Below are positions 63,566-64,000 of a stretch of 64,000 nucleotides of DNA, piece by piece (the first letter of the stretch is position 1; every line of letters begins with the position of its first letter). Origin of the DNA: Candidatus Obscuribacter sp. (lineage in GTDB: Bacteria; Cyanobacteriota; Vampirovibrionia; Obscuribacterales; Obscuribacteraceae); the NCBI GenBank assembly GCA_016718315.1, contig JADKDV010000003.1:248001-312000 (forward strand), written 5' to 3'. The translations under genes were made by a program, and so were the position numbers. The notes below the pieces were generated by a model. That model searched no databases. It was not told the DNA's origin and was given only the letters and a program-made list of their open reading frames with translations.

Positions 63566-64000
63566 TTGTCTACTCTGCGTCCACTCGATTGCGTCAGAAG
63601 ATTAGTCTTTCTAGCGATAATCTCTAGTTTTTGTCTGGCAAAGGCGACAGCGCAACCTGTCGATACTGTTCAGCTGCGTCCTTTTATTCCGCCTGCTGGA
63701 GTTGGTAAGCTCACCCTCGTTGGCGCTGTACAGTTGGCGGAGAAGTACTATCCAAAGGTTTTGCAGGAACGCTCCCTCCTTGAGGCTAGCAGGCGTTCGG
63801 TTACCTTGCAAAAAGTTCGAGAATACAATCCGACTTCGATGCTCTCTTATCAGACCTTAGGAGCATCGCACAATCGCTTGACGCAAACACTTTTTTCAAC
63901 GTCGGTACTTCCAACAACTCCGGGTCCAGGTCCAGAAAATGTGACGATGAAGGGAAATGCTTTTAGCGGAGCTGGATTCATAATTGACTGGGCTCCTATC
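63566..64000 (+). CDS. TolC-like outer-membrane efflux protein (5' part; cut by window end)
   Basis: The 145 visible codons begin at a TTG at 63566 with a signal peptide (RRLVFLAIISSFCLAKATAQ). After it come GKLTLVGAVQLAEKYYPKVLQER and SLLEASRRSVTLQKVREYNPTSMLSYQ, the typical TolC/OEP start with a helix spanning the periplasm. The window ends in this domain. It may act with an upstream two-component system to export compounds (context inference). The 3' end lies beyond the window. Confidence 0.75.
   Translation, partial: MSTLRPLDCVRRLVFLAIISSFCLAKATAQPVDTVQLRPFIPPAGVGKLTLVGAVQLAEKYYPKVLQERSLLEASRRSVTLQKVREYNPTSMLSYQTLGASHNRLTQTLFSTSVLPTTPGPGPENVTMKGNAFSGAGFIIDWAPI

Noticed and set aside
1..64000. 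tRNA, rRNA, insertion sequences or prophage
   Set aside because: I looked for conserved tRNA/rRNA patterns and transposase or integrase motifs and found none in the gaps or coding regions.

Overview
The window looks like a chromosomal segment of a non-photosynthetic relative of Cyanobacteria, most probably a Melainabacteria/Obscuribacter-like lineage (inference). Pointers are a detached F1-beta/epsilon gene pair as in Cyanobacteria, an RpaB/OmpR-type response regulator, many Ser/Thr kinases fused to TPR repeats, LRV-repeat proteins with AxNP motifs, a DUF1292 protein, and mid-range GC. There is no plasmid, phage or transposase signature. I see no rRNA, tRNA or CRISPR array.

Layout. 0-3.7 kb: a response regulator (cut by the left edge) diverges from a PAS histidine kinase that overlaps a TPR lipoprotein gene. 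4.2-8.4 kb: a HAD-fold protein, a very acidic repeat protein with a tandem 11-bp repeat upstream, a secreted lipase-like hydrolase and a secreted unknown. 8.4-11.0 kb (minus strand): atpD, a clpP-like gene and atpC. 11.2-16.7 kb: a K+ channel, DUF1292, small unknowns, a DUF1152 protein, a nucleotidyltransferase and an esterase. A 50-nt hairpin terminator is present twice, flanking one small gene. 16.7-21.1 kb: lysS and gyrA, divergent. 21.2-29.5 kb: an LRV protein, the response regulator, a TPR membrane protein, MscS, a hybrid histidine kinase and a rhodanese. 29.6-37.6 kb: MaoC plus a GH43-type protein, a receiver-only protein, a purine permease, an SDR, a GT2 glycosyltransferase and the methylmalonyl-CoA mutase large subunit. 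37.7-40.3 kb: cystathionine beta-synthase and a gamma-lyase/synthase (transsulfuration). 40.4-48 kb: a kinase-TPR protein, a zinc/membrane protein, a beta-hydroxyacid dehydrogenase, and twin membrane kinases with altered catalytic loops. 48-54.1 kb: a PstS-like lipoprotein coupled to metH, then a putrescine-type aminotransferase. 54.2-61.1 kb: a large LRV protein, a TPR protein, another kinase-TPR protein, DUF429 and a membrane-anchored unknown. 61.5-64 kb: a two-component system whose regulator is frameshifted, followed by the start of a TolC-like gene cut by the right edge.

How genes work together. Sulfur and one-carbon metabolism (CBS, gamma-lyase/synthase, MetH), B12-dependent reactions (MetH, MCM), signalling (two-component proteins and four Ser/Thr kinases) and envelope functions (MscS, K+ channel, secreted hydrolases, efflux) dominate. 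Most genes are single or in short overlapping pairs, often separated by clear intrinsic terminators. The best candidates for something unusual are the ClpP-like protease inside the F1-ATPase operon, the duplicated terminator cassette, the acidic repeat protein behind a Pho-box-like tandem repeat, and the orphan terminator in the gyrA leader.
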